Shown: piece by piece, positions 17,017 through 26,200 of the stretch | Position numbering within the stretch: position 1 is the stretch's first letter | Layout: the number at the start of each line of letters is the position of its first letter | Source: Geomonas oryzae | GTDB taxonomy: Bacteria > Desulfobacterota > Desulfuromonadia > Geobacterales > Geobacteraceae | Assembly (NCBI RefSeq): GCF_004117875.1 | Contig: NZ_RAHW01000010.1 | Location: forward strand, 62,001 to 126,000 | Direction: 5' to 3' | Length of the DNA stretch: 64,000 nucleotides | Notes under the pieces: model-generated | The model's database searches: none | What the model saw: only the letters and a program-made list of their open reading frames with translations | What the model was told of the DNA's origin: nothing | Program-made: the position numbers and the translations under genes

Positions 17017-17894
17017 ATCACCCCCTGTTCACTGCGTTTTTTTGCGAATTCCTCGGCGACGGCGATGGCGGCGCAGTTGATGATGTCAAGGTTCCCGGCG
17101 TAGCTAGGCAGGAAGTCCCCGATTCCCTTCACCCTTACCGACATGATGACCCGGTTGTTCTCGTAGGTCGGGGGGATCACCAGTTTGTAGCTCGGCACGT
17201 ACTGCTGAATCTTCTCGACCATGTCCCGGACTCCCTGCTGCAGAGCCGGGAGGTCAACTTCGGGGAGCTTCGCGTAGACGGTGGTCTGCATGTCGATGCA
17301 CGGCTCCGCCGGGTTCAGGTTCAGAATTGCCTTGGCCCGGCCGCAACCGGAGAACATCTTCACCCCCTTCTCGGTGGTCTCTATGTACTCGTCCAGATTC
17401 AGACGCGTCGCGGGTCCGGCGCTCTTGGAGGCAATGGTGGAGACAACCTCGATGTAATCCACGTTCTTCTGCGTCTGGCCGATGACCCAAGCCAGTGGAA
17501 TCGAGGCCTGTCCGCCGCAGGTGATCATGTTGATGTTGACGTCGTTCAGGCAGGCGTCGAGGTTGATCGCTGGTATGCAGAACGGCCCGAGTTTCGCCGG
17601 GGTGAGGTCTATGGCGATGATGCCGAGCTGGGCCAGTAGCGGCGCGTGTAGGTTGTGGCTCATGGCCGAGGTGCAATCGAAGACTATATCGCAGCACTCC
17701 GGGTTCTCCCTGATGCACTCGATCCCCTTGTCTGAGACCGGGACCCCGAGGCTCAGAGCACGCGACATCCCCTTTGAGGAAAGGTTGCGGCCTATAAACA
17801 TAGAACACTCGAGCCACGATGAACGCAGCACCTTGTACAAGAGATCGGTGCCGATGTTGCCGCTGCCGAGTATGGCGACCTTTAGCTTTTCCAT
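17013..17894 (-). CDS. Acetaldehyde dehydrogenase (acylating), DmpF/MhpF-like
   Basis: 293 residues. The NAD motif is AILGSGNIGTDLLYK. The catalytic Cys is in MITCGGQASIPL, matching the DmpF CGGQAT site. VVSTIASKSAGPATR and DEYIETTEKG are typical of the family. It interconverts acetaldehyde and acetyl-CoA. The ATG at 17894 has GAGG five bases upstream and is preferred to a GTG two codons earlier. The ATGA overlap with the aldolase gene matches the heterodimer known for DmpFG. Active-site residues appear intact, so this is unlikely to be a relic. Confidence 0.9.
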   Translation of the reverse strand: MEKLKVAILGSGNIGTDLLYKVLRSSWLECSMFIGRNLSSKGMSRALSLGVPVSDKGIECIRENPECCDIVFDCTSAMSHNLHAPLLAQLGIIAIDLTPAKLGPFCIPAINLDACLNDVNINMITCGGQASIPLAWVIGQTQKNVDYIEVVSTIASKSAGPATRLNLDEYIETTEKGVKMFSGCGRAKAILNLNPAEPCIDMQTTVYAKLPEVDLPALQQGVRDMVEKIQQYVPSYKLVIPPTYENNRVIMSVRVKGIGDFLPSYAGNLDIINCAAIAVAEEFAKKRSEQGVI

Positions 17895-17912
17895 ATTCAC
17901 CTCTATCCGTCT

Positions 17913-19718
17913 TCAGTTCTTCATGTTTCCCGCTATCTCCACGTCGTCCAGGAAGGGGAACATGTGATGCAGCGGCATCGATTTCATGCTCCCGTCCGGC
18001 ATCACCTTCGAGGAGACCGACGGGATGATCTTCTGGTCGTACTGGGCCCGAATATCCACCAACACCGGCCCTTGCACGGCAAGCGCCCGGGCCAGAACCT
18101 CGTCCAGCCGGTCCCTGCCGGAGCAGTCGAGGTAGGGGAGCCCGTAGGCCTGTGCCAGCTTGTCCAGGGGTGGAATGGAGACGCCGGAGTCGTCGCTCGC
18201 TCCAACAAGGTTCCCGTTGAAGAAGGAGTTCTGAGTGTTCCTGATCGAGACGTAACCGCCGTTGTTCACCACGAACAGCTTTAAGTTCAGGTTGTGGTGT
18301 CGCACCACCTGCAACTCGTGGCAGTTCAAATGCAGAGAACCGTCCCCGGTGACGCAGACAACCGTCCGCTCCGGGTCGGCGACGCTGGCACCGATACTAG
18401 CCGGAAGGGCGTACCCCATAGCGCCCAGGGCACCCGAGACGATGTAACGCTGCCCCTTCTTGGCCTTGAAGGCCTGCCCCATCACGTAGAATGCTGAACC
18501 CGCATCGGTCACCACGGTTGCGTCTTCAGAGACGGCGTCGCTCAAGCGGTCAGCGAACTCGTAGTAGTTGATATCCCCTTCCAGGAGGTGTGGCTCCGCC
18601 GTTACGGCGTACGTCCTCTTCCATGCCACACAGCGCTCCAGCCACGCCGCCCGCGCAGTTGCCGTTTCACGGCCGCCATCCGCCAGAGCTCCGGGGAGGG
18701 AAACTCCCTTTCCCAGGAAGGTCTGCACACTGCAGTTCACCTTCAGGTCGACCCCCACGTGCTCGCGTTGCAATACGGCGCGGTCCATCTCCACCTGAAT
18801 CTTATAGGCGTCAGGGGCGAAGCCGTCCGCCTCGTAGCCCGTGGTCTGCTCGTGCAGGCTCGACCCGAGCGAGAGAATCAGGTCGGCGTTTTGCACCGCG
18901 AAATTCCCCGCCCGGTCCCCTTTCACGCCGGGATGTCCGACGAAAATCGGGGAATCGTAGGGAAGGAGATCCTTCGCCAGCTGCGTGGTGACCACAGGGA
19001 CGTTCAGTGCCGAGGCGAAAGTGCGAAACTGCTCCGCGCGACCCGCGCAGTTGATGCCGTGTCCGGCGAGGATCAACGGACGTTTCGCCTCCTTGAGTTT
19101 CACGAGAATCCGTTCCAGCAAGGCCCCTTCCAGCTCCTCCGTATCGGCAGGCTCCGGGGTGAAGCCGACCAGTTCGTCCACCTTCACCCTCGCCCCCTGG
19201 ATGTCCAGCGGCACGTCGAGAAGCACGGGCCCAGGACGACCGCCGGTGGCGAGGTGGATCGCCTTTTCCAGGTGGTACCGGACCAGCTTCGGGTCGTCCA
19301 GCAGCACCGAGTACTTGGTGATCGAACTGACGATGGGGACGATGTTGACCTCGAAGGTGCCATACTGGCGCAGCCCCGAGATGCCGGAGCCGTGGATGGT
19401 GCAAGGGAGCTTGCTCTGCCCCGTCAGGAATAGGATCGGTGAGGAGTCGAGCCAGGCGCCGGCAATCCCCGTCACGAGATTGGTCCCTCCCGGGCCGCTG
19501 GTACCGTAGCAGACGGCCAGTTTCCCGGTCTGACGGGCGTACCCCTCTGCGGCCATGGCGGAAGCCTGCTCGTGGTGGTTGCAGTAGTAACGGATCCTTT
19601 CTTCGCGCCCAACCGCGTCGATCAAGTGCATCATTCCACCACCCGAAAGCATGAAAGCGGTCCGGGCGCCGTAATCGGCCAGATGCTTGGCTATGTAATC
19701 AGAGACTCGCATTTCCAT
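17913..19718 (-). CDS. Thiamine-diphosphate enzyme, acetolactate-synthase-like
   Basis: 601 residues with the three-domain layout of the family. The PYR domain (about 1-170) has the catalytic Glu in NHHEQASAMAAEGYAR and YGTSGPGGTN. A central domain follows (about 190-330). The PP domain has the TPP motif starting GDGSLHLNCHE and ending VVNNGGY. Relatives include acetohydroxyacid synthase and YerE, the TPP enzyme that adds an acetyl unit from pyruvate to a CDP-4-keto-3,6-dideoxysugar in yersiniose synthesis. The neighbouring rfbFGH genes make that possible here, but subfamily assignment needs a tree. No small regulatory subunit gene is nearby, which argues against branched-chain amino acid synthesis. 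Confidence 0.85.
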   Translation of the reverse strand: MEMRVSDYIAKHLADYGARTAFMLSGGGMMHLIDAVGREERIRYYCNHHEQASAMAAEGYARQTGKLAVCYGTSGPGGTNLVTGIAGAWLDSSPILFLTGQSKLPCTIHGSGISGLRQYGTFEVNIVPIVSSITKYSVLLDDPKLVRYHLEKAIHLATGGRPGPVLLDVPLDIQGARVKVDELVGFTPEPADTEELEGALLERILVKLKEAKRPLILAGHGINCAGRAEQFRTFASALNVPVVTTQLAKDLLPYDSPIFVGHPGVKGDRAGNFAVQNADLILSLGSSLHEQTTGYEADGFAPDAYKIQVEMDRAVLQREHVGVDLKVNCSVQTFLGKGVSLPGALADGGRETATARAAWLERCVAWKRTYAVTAEPHLLEGDINYYEFADRLSDAVSEDATVVTDAGSAFYVMGQAFKAKKGQRYIVSGALGAMGYALPASIGASVADPERTVVCVTGDGSLHLNCHELQVVRHHNLNLKLFVVNNGGYVSIRNTQNSFFNGNLVGASDDSGVSIPPLDKLAQAYGLPYLDCSGRDRLDEVLARALAVQGPVLVDIRAQYDQKIIPSVSSKVMPDGSMKSMPLHHMFPFLDDVEIAGNMKN

Positions 19719-19762
19719 TGGTGAAAACTCTCCTAAAGGTAGGCGTCACAGAAGTACGAACA

Positions 19763-20542
19763 TTAATTCTGCCCCGTGATCCTCGCCAACGATTCCACCA
19801 CGTCACTGGCAGCGCGGTGAATGAAGTAACTGTCGACCGAATAGACCAGGAAGTTCGCGCCAAGCGAAAGGGCCGCACCGATCTCCGCCTCGGAACGGAC
19901 CATCATGCCCGCAGCCTTCCCCGCAGCGCGGCATTTCTTCACGGCCGTTTCCAGAAAAGAGGTGACCCTGGGATGCTGCGTATCACCCTGGCACCCCATC
20001 GCCACCGACAAGTCGTAGACGCCGATGTACACCATGTCCAGATCTTCTATCTCCAGTATGGCGTCGATCGAGTCGCAGGCAGACTGGTTCTCGACGATGA
20101 TCGATTTGAACGAGAAGCCATTGTTCAACTTCCCTGCCTGGTTGGTCGCAGCGCCGGCGTAGCCTGCGGCGCGGGTGAACGGGTTGTAGCCCCGGATGCC
20201 TTCGGGGGCGTACTTCATGCAGCGAAGCGCCTCCCGTACCGAGGCCGCGTCCTGCACCTGGGGAACGATCAAGCCATGGATCCCAAGGTCCATCACCGAC
20301 TGGATCGTGAACTGGCTTGGCCCCGGCACACGGACCAGCGGCGAGCACCCCGCCCCCTCGCAGGCACGCACGCAGGCGTCGAGTTCCTTCAGTCCGAAAG
20401 GACCGTGCTCCATGTCGAGGATCAGGAAATCGAGCCCGGCGCGTCCGAAAATCTCGGACAGGGTCTGGGACGGCAGTATGGACCACATCCCGAGAACGGG
20501 CTTCCCCTCGGCCAGCTTTTTCTTCAGTGGATTTTGATGCAT
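19763..20542 (-). CDS. HpcH/HpaI-family class II aldolase
   Basis: 259 residues. The conserved active-site elements are all visible: LILDMEHGPF with the base His, LVRVPG with the substrate Arg, SIIVENQSA with the metal Glu and IGVYDLSVAMG with the metal Asp. Family members cleave or form 4-hydroxy-2-oxo acids from pyruvate and an aldehyde. It lies between rfbH and the TPP enzyme on the same strand, giving this cluster a second pyruvate aldolase besides the DmpG-like one. The substrate is unknown; a sugar aldehyde or short aldehyde is inferred. Confidence 0.88.
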   Translation of the reverse strand: MHQNPLKKKLAEGKPVLGMWSILPSQTLSEIFGRAGLDFLILDMEHGPFGLKELDACVRACEGAGCSPLVRVPGPSQFTIQSVMDLGIHGLIVPQVQDAASVREALRCMKYAPEGIRGYNPFTRAAGYAGAATNQAGKLNNGFSFKSIIVENQSACDSIDAILEIEDLDMVYIGVYDLSVAMGCQGDTQHPRVTSFLETAVKKCRAAGKAAGMMVRSEAEIGAALSLGANFLVYSVDSYFIHRAASDVVESLARITGQN

Positions 20543-20594
20543 AGCGTCACCTTGTTCTGCGGGATACCCCCCATAGGGGCATCCGCCCAGGAGC

Positions 20595-21941
20595 CTAGCG
20601 GCAGGCGCCTTTGATGGTATCGACCATGAAGGAGAGCATCTCTTCAGTCATGCCGGGGTAGACCCCGACCCAGAAGGTATCGTTCATGATCCGGTCCGTG
20701 GTTGCCAGGTCGCCGACCACCCGGTAGCCGGTGCCGGTCTTTCTCATCTCGTCGAAGCAGGGGTGCTTGATCAGGTTGCCGGCAAAGAGCATGCGGGTCT
20801 GGATGCCATTGTTCTCCAACCGGTCCACGATCTTGCCGCGTCCAAGGCCCGTCCCCTGGCGCACGGTAAGGAGAAAGCCGAACCAGGAGGGGTCCGAGTG
20901 TTCGGTCGGCTCCGGCAAGATCAGGCGATCCGCGACCTCCTCCAGACCATCGCGTAGCGTCCGCCAGTTATTCTTCCGTGCATCGATGAAATCCGGAAGT
21001 TTCTCCAACTGCGCGCAGCCGATGGCCGCCTGCATTTCGGTGACCTTGAGGTTGTAGCCGAAGTGCGAGTAGACGTACTTGTGGTCGTAACCGTAGGGAA
21101 GTTCGCCGAACTGCTGGCCGAAGCGGTTGCTGCAGGTGTTGTCCTTGCCGGAGGGGCACCAGCAGTCGCGCCCCCAGTCACGGAAGGACTCCACAAGGCG
21201 CTTTAGCACGGTGTCGTCGGTGTAGACAGCCCCCCCCTCCCCCATTGTCATGTGGTGTGGCGGATAAAAGCTGGAGGTACCGATGTCGCCTATGGTACCG
21301 GTGTAGCGCCATTCGCCCTGATGGAGATACCTGGAGCCGAGGGCATCGCAGTTGTCCTCGATGAGCCAGAGATTGTTGCGGTCGCAAAACTCTTTCACGG
21401 CCGCGAGGTCGAAGGGATTGCCCAGCGTGTGCGCCACCATTACTGCCCTTGTCTTGTCAGAGAGGGCGTTTTCCAGCTGTGAGCAGTCGATGTTGTAGGT
21501 AGGGAAGGAGACGTCGACGAACACCGGCACCGCCCCGAACTGGATGATCGGCGCGATGGTGGTCGGGAACCCGGCGGCCACCGTGATGACCTCGTCCCCC
21601 TTTTTGATCCGTTTTTCGCCGAGCTTTGGGGAGGTGAGCGCCATGAAGGCGAGGAGGTTCGCCGAGGACCCCGAATTGGTGAGGGAGCAGTGCTGCACCC
21701 CGATGAACCGGGCGAATTCGGACTCGAAACGATCCGCGTAGCGCCCAGTGGTGAGCCAAAAGTCGAGCGACGAGTCGATGAGAGAGGCGATCTCCCTGCC
21801 GTCGAAGACCCTGCCGGCGTAAGAGATGCGGTCCCCAGGGGAAAAAACCCGATCCTTCTTGTGCTTGAATTCGTAATACCTTACGGCGGCGTCTATGGCT
21901 TGCTGTCGTAAAAGCTTCTCCTGTCCGTCGCTATCTACCAA
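20595..21941 (-). CDS. rfbH: CDP-4-keto-6-deoxyglucose 3-dehydrase (E1)
   Basis: 448 residues from the TTG at 21941, which has GGAAGGAG seven bases upstream; a 66-codon upstream extension has no such site. PMP-dependent DegT-type fold: AGFPTTIAPIIQFGA, MVAHTLGNPFDL and IEDNCDALGS. The position that holds Lys in aminotransferases is His in FYPPHHMTMGEGG, as in true E1 enzymes. The iron-sulfur cysteines lie in GRDCWCPSGKDNTC. It removes the C3 hydroxyl of CDP-4-keto-6-deoxyglucose with a reductase partner (E3), which is not encoded in this window. rfbG and rfbF are upstream. Confidence 0.95.
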   Translation of the reverse strand: MVDSDGQEKLLRQQAIDAAVRYYEFKHKKDRVFSPGDRISYAGRVFDGREIASLIDSSLDFWLTTGRYADRFESEFARFIGVQHCSLTNSGSSANLLAFMALTSPKLGEKRIKKGDEVITVAAGFPTTIAPIIQFGAVPVFVDVSFPTYNIDCSQLENALSDKTRAVMVAHTLGNPFDLAAVKEFCDRNNLWLIEDNCDALGSRYLHQGEWRYTGTIGDIGTSSFYPPHHMTMGEGGAVYTDDTVLKRLVESFRDWGRDCWCPSGKDNTCSNRFGQQFGELPYGYDHKYVYSHFGYNLKVTEMQAAIGCAQLEKLPDFIDARKNNWRTLRDGLEEVADRLILPEPTEHSDPSWFGFLLTVRQGTGLGRGKIVDRLENNGIQTRMLFAGNLIKHPCFDEMRKTGTGYRVVGDLATTDRIMNDTFWVGVYPGMTEEMLSFMVDTIKGACR

Positions 21942-22080
21942 ATGACCGCTCCTTCCTCTGATCGTAGTAATCGCCGCGTCCCTGGCGCAGGAATGTCCTA
22001 TATGCCACGATGCCGGCATATCTGGCAAGATATTCCAAAGATCACGCCGGGGTTCCTGGAAAACCGGTGCATCCTTGCCG

Positions 22081-23040
22081 CTAGCTCGCGCCCCGTGTCC
22101 CCGACAGTATCGCCTCGGTCTCCCGCAGTATGCAATCAAGCGAGGTGAACCGAGGTCGGTAGCCGAATGCCGCCGCTCTGCGGTTTTCTGAGAAATAGTT
22201 GCTCTTGACGCCGGTGGCTGTCACTGCGGCATGCTGTTCCGCGACGCGGTAGGCAAGCGCCCCGGATGCGGTGAACGCCGCGATGATCTCGAATTTCCCT
22301 ACCGGCCCCGCGCTGTAAACGTCTAAGACGTCGTTGATGCGCTTCTGCCGCATCAGGCAGCGTACCAGCTCCGTTAAGTCTTCCGGGTGGACGAAATCCC
22401 GAACCAGGTCGTGTGCGCCTGTGACGAACTCCCGGCCGTGCTTGATGCAGCTGACCAACTCGCTCAGAAGGAATTTCTCATCCAGGTCTATGAACCGACT
22501 GAAGTAGCCGAAGACCCGTAAGTCGACGATGTTGAGTTCCTTCCGGGCACGGTGTTTCGCTTCGGAGCAGAGTTTCGCGACGCCGTAGTACTCTGTGGGC
22601 TGCAGAGCATTGGCGTTGAACCGCGCCTCGCTACTTTCAGTTGGTGGTTTGGAGAAGTCGGTCCCGTAGGCGGCCCCACTGCTGAGGCTCACGAAGAGAG
22701 TTTCCGGCTCCCTTTCCAGGTAGCGCAGGACCAAGTCGTCGAACCTTTCGGTGATATCGAAGACGGCGTACGGTTCTTGGACAAGTTTGCCGGGGCTGCC
22801 GATCCCGACGCAGTTTATCACGGTGTCATAGCGGTGGATCGGGAACTCATCGAATGGGAGCACACGGACCTGCTGCGTCGCTCCGATTGAGACAAGGAAG
22901 CTACGCAGCCGCTGGGCGTTGCGGGCAAACAGGTAAAGCTCCGCATCCTGTGCCAGGCAGAACTGGTGAATGAGCCCCTTAGCAATGTGGCTCGTGGCGC
23001 CAAGAATGGCGATCCGCTTGGTCGAGGGGAAGGGCGTCAC
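22081..23040 (-). CDS. NAD(P)-dependent SDR, probable CDP-deoxysugar reductase/epimerase
   Basis: 319 residues. The nucleotide motif is AILGATSHIAKGLI, the substrate loop LSSGAAYGTDF and the catalytic EYYGVAKLCSE (Tyr-x3-Lys). It starts with GTG in a GTGA overlap with rfbG, so the two are co-translated. In other rfbFGH clusters this slot holds abequose, paratose or tyvelose synthases, or a YerF-type reductase that finishes a branched sugar. Which of these applies here cannot be read from sequence. Confidence 0.75.
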   Translation of the reverse strand: MTPFPSTKRIAILGATSHIAKGLIHQFCLAQDAELYLFARNAQRLRSFLVSIGATQQVRVLPFDEFPIHRYDTVINCVGIGSPGKLVQEPYAVFDITERFDDLVLRYLEREPETLFVSLSSGAAYGTDFSKPPTESSEARFNANALQPTEYYGVAKLCSEAKHRARKELNIVDLRVFGYFSRFIDLDEKFLLSELVSCIKHGREFVTGAHDLVRDFVHPEDLTELVRCLMRQKRINDVLDVYSAGPVGKFEIIAAFTASGALAYRVAEQHAAVTATGVKSNYFSENRRAAAFGYRPRFTSLDCILRETEAILSGTRGAS

Positions 23041-24146
23041 TGCCGGCTCTCGCTATCCGCAGCGGTGTAAGCTGAGATCTGCTCAAGGCAGATCTCGCGC
23101 AGATCGTCCCCCCTCTGGTAGGCGAGGGTCCAGTCGACGATCTTGTCCAGCGTCGTCTCCAGGCTCCATCTGGGCCTCCAGCCGAGCTTCGCCTTGGCCT
23201 TGGAACAGTCCAGCTTCAGGTAGTGCGCCTCGTGCGGGTGCTCGCCCTGGTCCACCACGTAATGAGCATCACCCTGCCAGCGGCTGCACATCCTCTGCAC
23301 AATCCATTCGACCTCGCGGGCGTCGTCGTCTCCAGGACCGAAGTTCCAGGCGCCGACGAATCGCGGCCCATCCTGGTACAGCCTCTGGGCAAGGGCAAGG
23401 TAGCCGGACAGCGGCTCCAGCACATGCTGCCAGGGGCGTATGGCGTGCGGGTTCCTGATCCGCACCGGCTGGTTCTTCAGGAGTGCGGCGACGCAGTCGG
23501 GGATGAGACGGTCCGCCGCCCAGTCGCCGCCGCCGATGACGTTTCCTGCACGGGCCGAGGCCAGCGCCACTCCGTGGTCTGCATAACGGGCCTCATTGAA
23601 GTAGGAGTTGCGGTAAGCGGCGGTAACCAGCTCCGAACACCCCTTGCTGCTGGAGTAGGGGTCGTACCCGCCCATCGGCTCGTTCTCGCGGTACCCCCAG
23701 GGCCACTCCCGGTTCTCGTAGCACTTGTCGGTGGTGACATTCAGCACCGCCTTGACGCCCTGGCTCTTTCTCACCGCTTCCAAGATGTGGACCGTTCCCA
23801 TCACGTTGGTCGAATAGGTGTCGACCGGGTTCAGGTACGACTCACGCACCAGTGGCTGCGCCGCCATATGGATCACTATTTCTGGGGCCGCTGCCTTCAC
23901 GGCGGCCGAAAGCGCCGCCTGGTCGCGCACGTCGCCGGTCACCGAATGCACCAGCCCCGCCACGCCGGCCAAGTCGAAGAGACTCGGATTAGTCGGGGGG
24001 GATAGTGCGTACCCCGTCACCTGTGCACCGAGCATGTGCAGCCAAAGCGAAAGCCAGCTTCCCTTGAAGCCGGTGTGGCCGGTGACCAGAATTCGCCTGC
24101 CCCGGAAGAATTCCGGATCGAAATGGTGCTGCTTTTTGTGGCTCAT
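23037..24146 (-). CDS. rfbG: CDP-glucose 4,6-dehydratase
   Basis: 369 residues, family length. The NAD motif is VTGHTGFKGSWLSLWL. MAAQPLVRESYLNPVDTYS, NVTTDKCYENREW and the active-site DPYSSSKGCSELV follow, all diagnostic of RfbG. It makes CDP-4-keto-6-deoxyglucose, the substrate of RfbH at 20595. It follows rfbF by 43 bases and overlaps the next SDR gene by four. Confidence 0.95.
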   Translation of the reverse strand: MSHKKQHHFDPEFFRGRRILVTGHTGFKGSWLSLWLHMLGAQVTGYALSPPTNPSLFDLAGVAGLVHSVTGDVRDQAALSAAVKAAAPEIVIHMAAQPLVRESYLNPVDTYSTNVMGTVHILEAVRKSQGVKAVLNVTTDKCYENREWPWGYRENEPMGGYDPYSSSKGCSELVTAAYRNSYFNEARYADHGVALASARAGNVIGGGDWAADRLIPDCVAALLKNQPVRIRNPHAIRPWQHVLEPLSGYLALAQRLYQDGPRFVGAWNFGPGDDDAREVEWIVQRMCSRWQGDAHYVVDQGEHPHEAHYLKLDCSKAKAKLGWRPRWSLETTLDKIVDWTLAYQRGDDLREICLEQISAYTAADSESRQ

Positions 24147-24189
24147 CGAGATTGTTCCTTCTGCCCCCTCCCATCTGCGGGAGGAGTTA

Positions 24190-24963
24190 TCACCATTGTT
24201 TCCACGGGGCCTGTCCCGACTTCCAGAGATCTTCCAAGTAGTTCTTGTCGCGCAAAGTGTCCATGGGCTGCCAGAAGCCGTCGTGTTTGAAGGCTACCAA
24301 CTGGTCGCTTTTCGCCAGCGACTCCATAGGCCCTTTTTCCAGAATGGTAGAGTCCCCTTCGATCAGGTCGAGCACCGCGGGCTCCATGACGAAGAACCCG
24401 GCGTTGATCCAGGACCCATCCCCCTTTGGCTTTTCCTGAAAACCTCGAACCTGGTTATCGCCGGTGAGATCCAGGGCGCCGAAGCGCCCGGATGGCTGCG
24501 TCGAGGTCACCGTCGCCAGCTTGCCGTGCTTTCGGTGATATTCCAGGAGCTTGTCGATGGGGACGTCGGAGACGCCGTCGCCGTAGGTCAGCATGAAGGT
24601 CTCGCCGTCGAGATAGTCGCGTACCCTCTTCACGCGGCCGCCGGTCATGGTCTCCAGCCCGGTGTTGACCAAGGTCACCGACCATGGTTCGGCGGAATGA
24701 TTATGGACTACACGCTCGTTGGAGTTCCTGAAGTCGAAGGTGACGTCGGACTCGTGCAGGAAGTAATGCGCGAAGTACTCCTTGATGCAGTACCCCTTGT
24801 AGCCAAGGCAGACCACGAAGTCGTTGAAACCGTAGTTGGAGTACATCTTCATGATGTGCCAGAGGATGGGACGTTCGCCGATCTCGATCATCGGCTTCGG
24901 TTTTAGGTGGGACTCCTCGCTGATTCTGGTGCCGAAACCGCCGGCCAGTATCACTACCTTCAT
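24190..24963 (-). CDS. rfbF: Glucose-1-phosphate cytidylyltransferase
   Basis: 257 residues. It starts MKVVILAGGFGTRISEESHL with the nucleotide-binding GGFGTRI. KPMIEIGERPILWHIMK and LTYGDGVSDV (metal site) are typical of RfbF. It makes CDP-glucose and so commits glucose-1-phosphate to the CDP-deoxysugar branch. The ribosome site AGGAGA is well placed. It is the first gene of the rfbF-G-SDR-H run. Confidence 0.96.
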   Translation of the reverse strand: MKVVILAGGFGTRISEESHLKPKPMIEIGERPILWHIMKMYSNYGFNDFVVCLGYKGYCIKEYFAHYFLHESDVTFDFRNSNERVVHNHSAEPWSVTLVNTGLETMTGGRVKRVRDYLDGETFMLTYGDGVSDVPIDKLLEYHRKHGKLATVTSTQPSGRFGALDLTGDNQVRGFQEKPKGDGSWINAGFFVMEPAVLDLIEGDSTILEKGPMESLAKSDQLVAFKHDGFWQPMDTLRDKNYLEDLWKSGQAPWKQW

Positions 24964-25071
24964 GCGCTCTCCTGAGATGTTCGTTATTGCATGACAAATC
25001 GCCGCCGGTGCGACCGTGGCGCCGGAGCCCCCCTCGGCAGGCAGCGGGAACTCCGGGACACCCGGCCGGGG

Positions 25072-26082
25072 CTAGACGCGGTAAAACTCCCGGTACCACT
25101 TGACGAAGCGCCCGATCCCCTCCTCGATGGAGGTGGCGGGCTTGAAACCCACGTCCGCCATCAGGTCGTCCACGTCGGCGTAGGTCGCCGGCACGTCGCC
25201 CGGCTGGATGGGGAGGAGGTTCTTCTCCGCCTTTTTCCCGAGCGTTTCCTCAAGCACCTCGATGAACCGGAGCAGCTCCACCGGGGAGTTGTTGCCGATG
25301 TTGTAGATCTTGTACGGGGCGTAGCTCGTGCCCGGGTCCGGGGCGTCGCCGCTCCAGGCGGGATTCCCCTGCGGCACCTTGTCGCTCACCCGGATCACCC
25401 CCTCGACGATGTCGTCGACGAAGGTGAAGTCGCGGCGCATCTTGCCGTAGTTGAAGATGTCGATGGGACGCCCCTCGAGGATCGCCTTGGTGAAGAGAAA
25501 GAGCGCCATGTCCGGCCGTCCCCACGGTCCGTAGACGGTGAAGAAGCGCAACCCCGTGGTGGGGATGCCGTACAGGCTCGAATAGGTGTGGGCCATGAGC
25601 TCGTTCGCCTTCTTCGTGGCGGCGTAGAGGGAGACCGGGTGGTCGACGTTGTGATGCACGGAGAACGGCATGGTGGTGTTGGCGCCGTAGACCGAGCTGG
25701 AGGAGGCGTAGACCAGGTGCTTCACGCCGTGGTGCCGGCACCCCTCGAGGATGTTGACGAACCCCTGGATGTTGCTGTCGATGTAGGCGTAGGGGTTGAC
25801 GAGCGAGTAGCGCACCCCCGCCTGCGCCGCGAGGTTCACCACGACGTCGAAACGCTCCTCCTCGAACAGGCGGTGCAGCGGTTCCCGCTCCTCGAGCCCC
25901 ATCTTCAGGAAGCGGAAGCCGTCGCGCTCCTTGAGCAGATCGAGCCTCCCGAGCTTCAGGTTCACGTCGTAGTAGTCGTTTAGGTTGTCGATCCCCACCA
26001 CCTGATCGCCGCGTGCCAAAAGCCGCTGCGACAGGTGAAAGCCGATGAAACCGGCTGCGCCGGTAACCAGTATCTTCTTCAT
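25072..26082 (-). CDS. UDP-glucuronate 4-epimerase
   Basis: 336 residues, extended SDR. It starts [20 protein letters not shown] and continues [14 protein letters not shown], the CapI/LspL-type signature. [22 protein letters not shown], the catalytic [11 protein letters not shown] and [16 protein letters not shown] all fit UDP-glucuronate 4-epimerase. It produces UDP-galacturonate for LPS or capsule. The GGAGGT ribosome site is strong. It is separated from the glycosyltransferase block upstream by 118 bases that hold a likely promoter. Confidence 0.88.
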   Translation of the reverse strand: MKKILVTGAAGFIGFHLSQRLLARGDQVVGIDNLNDYYDVNLKLGRLDLLKERDGFRFLKMGLEEREPLHRLFEEERFDVVVNLAAQAGVRYSLVNPYAYIDSNIQGFVNILEGCRHHGVKHLVYASSSSVYGANTTMPFSVHHNVDHPVSLYAATKKANELMAHTYSSLYGIPTTGLRFFTVYGPWGRPDMALFLFTKAILEGRPIDIFNYGKMRRDFTFVDDIVEGVIRVSDKVPQGNPAWSGDAPDPGTSYAPYKIYNIGNNSPVELLRFIEVLEETLGKKAEKNLLPIQPGDVPATYADVDDLMADVGFKPATSIEEGIGRFVKWYREFYRV

Positions 26083-26161
26083 GTTTACCTCCCAATGGGT
26101 CCGGTGCAGCGGCGGGGGGCGCTGCCGCGGAAAGCCCTGGCCGCACCGGATACGGAAACGG

Positions 26162-26167
26162 ATTATA
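26162..26167 (-). promoter_or_regulatory. Perfect -10 box upstream of the UDP-glucuronate epimerase
   Basis: TATAAT is present on the minus strand, 80 bases upstream of the ATG at 26082, in an unusually AT-rich stretch. The -35 is weak: only TTG-containing sequence at non-ideal spacing. Confidence 0.4.
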
Positions 26168-26200
26168 TGCCACCTTAGCGGAGCACAAGTAAATCTTTTT

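Noticed and set aside
17913..19718. Acetolactate synthase for branched-chain amino acids
   Set aside because: No regulatory subunit or other ilv genes are adjacent, and the gene lies within sugar-nucleotide genes. The subfamily is still open.
21942..22139. 66-codon upstream extension of rfbH
   Set aside because: No ribosome site at the distal start and no similarity to RfbH N-termini. The TTG at 21941 has a strong GGAAGGAG site.
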